A DNA stretch of 7,898 nucleotides from an uncultured Campylobacter sp. GTDB taxonomy: Bacteria > Campylobacterota > Campylobacteria > Campylobacterales > Campylobacteraceae. The notes beneath the pieces are model-generated. The model saw nothing but the letters and a program-made list of their open reading frames with translations. It had not been told where the DNA came from and ran no database searches. The translations under genes and the position numbers were made by a program. The stretch is taken from the NCBI RefSeq assembly GCF_938031315.1, contig NZ_CALHHT010000108.1, positions 1 through 7,898 on the forward strand, read 5' to 3'. Positions within the stretch are counted from its first letter, which is position 1. Each line of letters opens with the position of its first letter. Below are positions 6,061 to 7,898 of the stretch, piece by piece.

Positions 6061-6836
6061 CAATCTTTTTTCCTTCCAAATTTGATGGCGTCCGCGTGGC
6101 AAACATCCATACAATCGCCGCAGTTCGTGCAGTTCATCTCGTCGGGCCTAGTGCCCATTTCGCATTTGCGCAAACAGGCGTTGCAGTTATCGCAGGCATC
6201 CGTTTTATAAACGCGAAATATTGAAATTTTACGCAGCAGCTCCATTATGCCGCCGCTCGGACAGGCGAAGCGGCACCATAAATTTGCGACGATCAAGGAC
6301 GCGGCGATGAGAGCTACGACGACGGCAGTGCGAACCGCCCAGTACCAGTCGGAAAATTTAAAGGACATGATAACGGCGTTTAGATACTCGTCGCTGGTGC
6401 GGATAGGGATCATAACGCGAGGATTGCCGTAGAAAAAATATACGCCCGCGCTAAGCAAAACGGCTAGGACCATGCCTATTTGCGCATACCGTAGCTTCTT
6501 ATTGTTTTTTAGCTTAAGCTTAAAAGCGGCAAATTTGCCGAGCATTTGATTTACGAATCCGCCCGGGCAAAGCCAGCCGCAAAACGCGCGCCCGAGGAAA
6601 ATGACCAGCACGGGGATAAATAGCCAAAAGCCAAAAAACACGGTCGCGATCCGCCCCCAGCACGTAACGATCGGACAGGATTGACAGTTTACGAAAGGCA
6701 CGATAAATGGGCATCTAAAAATCCCATAATACGCCCATTGCCCGATCGCGCCGATAAAAATCAGCTGCACCAAACGACGAATTTTAGTTAGCCTAGAGAC
6801 TTTTTTCATCTTTGCCATATTTACGATACTAAACAT
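6060..6836 (-). CDS. NapH/NosR-like membrane-bound polyferredoxin
   Basis: A 258-residue inner-membrane electron-transfer protein. About four hydrophobic segments lie near residues 24-42, 66-88, 120-140 and 170-187. Two CxxxCP motifs of the NapH/NosR/CcoG class are present: CGWLCPGG at 86-93 and CRFACPSGG at 188-196. An additional cluster of cysteines (C51, C54, C59) lies after the first segment. The C-terminal domain has two [4Fe-4S] motifs, C215/C218/C221/C225 and C236/C239/C242/C246, where the usual proline after the last cysteine is Glu and His. The family typically passes electrons between the quinone pool and soluble partners. Here there is no napA, napG or nos gene, so it may feed the NifB-type enzyme or the reductase at the head of the operon. 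It overlaps the preceding gene by eight bases and the following one by one. An ATG at codon 7 or 10 is an alternative start. Confidence 0.88.
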   Translation of the reverse strand: MFSIVNMAKMKKVSRLTKIRRLVQLIFIGAIGQWAYYGIFRCPFIVPFVNCQSCPIVTCWGRIATVFFGFWLFIPVLVIFLGRAFCGWLCPGGFVNQMLGKFAAFKLKLKNNKKLRYAQIGMVLAVLLSAGVYFFYGNPRVMIPIRTSDEYLNAVIMSFKFSDWYWAVRTAVVVALIAASLIVANLWCRFACPSGGIMELLRKISIFRVYKTDACDNCNACLRKCEMGTRPDEMNCTNCGDCMDVCHADAIKFGRKKD

Positions 6837-7686
6837 CTTTTACACCAAACCTTTCTATGAGTTCAAGCCCGCGCGCCGAATGGATGGAGGTAAAGCCGTG
6901 CCGCTCGAAAATTTCCTGCCCGTCCGAGCAAACGAAGTCCGCAAAGTCATCGGCAAGCTTCTCGTCTTTTACGTATTTCATGATATTTAGCGTAAAGGTA
7001 AGCGGCCCCGGCGGGATGAGTTTCTCGTCGATAGGCATGTATTCGATTTTGTCTTTAAACCTATCGTGCGTCGTTAGGCGCTTTTCGATGATGGACGCAT
7101 CGCCCTTGCCGTCTACGAGATCGCACATCATCTGGATGACACATGAGCCGTTGGCAATCATATTTTTCATGACTGGCTCAGTAAGGCCGGAATTTTTCAA
7201 AATTCCCTTTACCGGTCCGCTACCCGGAGGCGAAGCCCTTAGCGGCAACATCACCCGCACGCCGGGTTCCGCTAGATCCTTCAGATCGCGAATGCCCGCG
7301 GGATTTCCCTTCGGCACTACTAAAACGTAGTCGGTAAAACATAGCGGTCTAAAGCGAAGGCTAAGGCCTGCTTTGCGTAGTTTTTGGCTTAGCTCCAAAA
7401 CGCGGGCGCCGAAAACCTCCGTCTTGCCCTGCAAGGCTAGCAGCGACTTCCCGAGCGCCCCCGCAAAGGCGCCGGTGTACTGGATATTATGCCCCGTTTT
7501 GGACTCGTACGCCTGATTTATCTGCGCAAAAGCCTCAGATAACCCTCCGCACGACCAAACCTGCAGCGAATCGGGCTTAAACGGCGTGAAGCCTGCGAGC
7601 ATAGATTCGGGTCCGGCGATGGCTGCCGCTGCCAAAGCTCCTTTTAAAAAGCCGCGACGAGATTCGTCTATCTCCTTAAATTTCAT
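6829..7686 (-). CDS. Tat-exported ModA-like periplasmic binding protein, cysteine-rich
   Basis: A 285-residue protein with the periplasmic binding protein type II fold of the molybdate-binding (ModA) class. A Tat signal is clear: SRRGFLK at 9-15 followed by an alanine-rich stretch to about 24. The mature part starts like ModA (VWSCGGLSEAF at 43-53, then KTGHNIQYTGAFAG) and ends like it (QEIFERHGFTSI, where ModA has an EIFKRYGF stretch). The anion-binding Ser region of ModA (A-A-S-L) reads S-C-G-G-L-S here. There are five cysteines (C46, C116, C182, C188, C253), unusual for a simple oxyanion receptor. Tat export suggests it folds in the cytoplasm, perhaps loaded with a metal or cluster. No ModB or ModC gene is nearby, so a transport role is doubtful. 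A good AAGGAG site lies at 7696-7701. Molybdate, tungstate or a metal cofactor are possible ligands; none is proven. Confidence 0.82.
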   Translation of the reverse strand: MKFKEIDESRRGFLKGALAAAAIAGPESMLAGFTPFKPDSLQVWSCGGLSEAFAQINQAYESKTGHNIQYTGAFAGALGKSLLALQGKTEVFGARVLELSQKLRKAGLSLRFRPLCFTDYVLVVPKGNPAGIRDLKDLAEPGVRVMLPLRASPPGSGPVKGILKNSGLTEPVMKNMIANGSCVIQMMCDLVDGKGDASIIEKRLTTHDRFKDKIEYMPIDEKLIPPGPLTFTLNIMKYVKDEKLADDFADFVCSDGQEIFERHGFTSIHSARGLELIERFGVKDV

Positions 7687-7758
7687 GCAACCTCTCCTTT
7701 CTTTGGTTTGTTTTTAAATTTAGAAAATTCTTCATTTCAAAATTTCAAGTAAGACTCG

Positions 7759-7898
7759 CTAAAGTAGCTCGATAAACGCTTCCAAGCGCGTGCGAATTTG
7801 CCCGACGTCTTGTTTTGAATAATCAGTCTCCAGCGACATATAGTTTGCTCCAGCTTCACGGCTGGCTTCTTTGATCTTGTTCGTCTCGATCGCGTAGG
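7759..7898 (-). CDS. C-terminal fragment of a 2-hydroxyacyl-CoA dehydratase/benzoyl-CoA reductase/double-cubane reductase family protein
   Basis: The last 45 residues of a gene that enters from the right edge, ending in TAG at 7759-7761. The reading frame contains ETNKIKEASREAGANY, then LETDYS, then Q-D-V-G-Q-I-R-T-R-L-E-A-F. The LETDY(S/T) motif followed by G-Q-x-R-T-R-x-E-A-F is the characteristic C-terminus of HgdB/BcrC-type subunits, including the double-cubane-cluster anaerobic reductases related to E. coli YjiM. These enzymes use an ATP-driven activase to inject low-potential electrons. The cluster-binding cysteines lie outside the window, so the subtype cannot be fixed. The gap to the Tat ModA-like gene is 72 bases with no clear terminator, so the gene is probably the upstream member of the same operon. 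Confidence 0.75.
   Translation of the reverse strand, partial: YAIETNKIKEASREAGANYMSLETDYSKQDVGQIRTRLEAFIELL

Noticed and set aside
6061..6114. Longer start for the NifB-type gene at the ATG at 6112-6114
   Set aside because: It would overlap the ferredoxin gene by 55 bases and add 18 residues (including GRHQIWKEK) unlike NifB proteins. The ATG at 6060 has a TGATG overlap and an AAGGA upstream.
6857..7330. 157-codon open frame on the plus strand inside the ModA-like gene
   Set aside because: It is antisense to a gene with clear Tat and ModA-like features, and its composition is what an antisense frame would give.
5233..7686. Part of a classical nif cluster for nitrogen fixation
   Set aside because: The neighbours are a ModA-like Tat protein, a NapH-like protein and an HgdB-family protein, not nifHDKENX. 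Only the NifB-type gene belongs to that pathway, and flanking sequence would be needed to say more.
1..7898. CRISPR array, tRNA, rRNA or insertion sequence
   Set aside because: I saw no regularly spaced repeats, cloverleaf-like segments, rRNA stretches or transposase-like reading frames on either strand.

Overview
The window looks like a chromosomal segment from a Campylobacter-type member of the Campylobacterota, probably one of the anaerobic oral or gut species with fairly high GC. The reasons are the AAAATTTT/AAATTTAAA-rich intergenic DNA, TATAAT -10 boxes without a clear -35, AAGGAG ribosome binding sites, and protein types associated with anaerobic respiration. This assignment is inference from style; no rRNA or other marker gene is present. 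Every supportable gene is on the minus strand, so transcription runs from high to low coordinates.

Region 1 (positions 1-3115) is a polar amino acid uptake operon. In transcription order it holds a -10 box, two tandem paralogous periplasmic binding proteins (2317-3060 and 1474-2223), a permease (809-1477), an ATPase (75-809), and the first 16 codons of a gene that runs off the left edge. The binding proteins, permease and ATPase most resemble the cystine-type (FliY/TcyJ, YecS/TcyL, YecC/TcyN) branch. The cut-off gene may be a trans-sulfuration enzyme, which would make this a sulfur amino acid operon; that part is tentative.

Region 2 (3116-5123) is a monocistronic unit. It encodes a Tat-exported periplasmic FAD reductase of the fumarate reductase/flavocytochrome c type, with no heme domain of its own and no cytochrome gene beside it in the window. 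It has its own -10 box and a small palindrome in the leader. A strikingly long nested inverted repeat (3314-3425) begins right after its stop codon.

Region 3 (5097-7898) is the most unusual part, a tightly packed operon of four genes. In order these are the C-terminus of a 2-hydroxyacyl-CoA dehydratase/benzoyl-CoA reductase/double-cubane-cluster family protein, a Tat-exported ModA-like binding protein with five cysteines, a NapH-like membrane polyferredoxin, and a NifB-type radical SAM enzyme that retains the NifB signature motifs. No nitrogenase structural gene is visible. A NifB-class Fe-S cluster builder next to a family that includes [8Fe-9S] double-cubane proteins suggests an uncharacterised maturation or reduction system. 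The gene identities are read from the sequence; the joint function is a hypothesis. The operon ends in a row of small hairpins and a rho-independent-type terminator.
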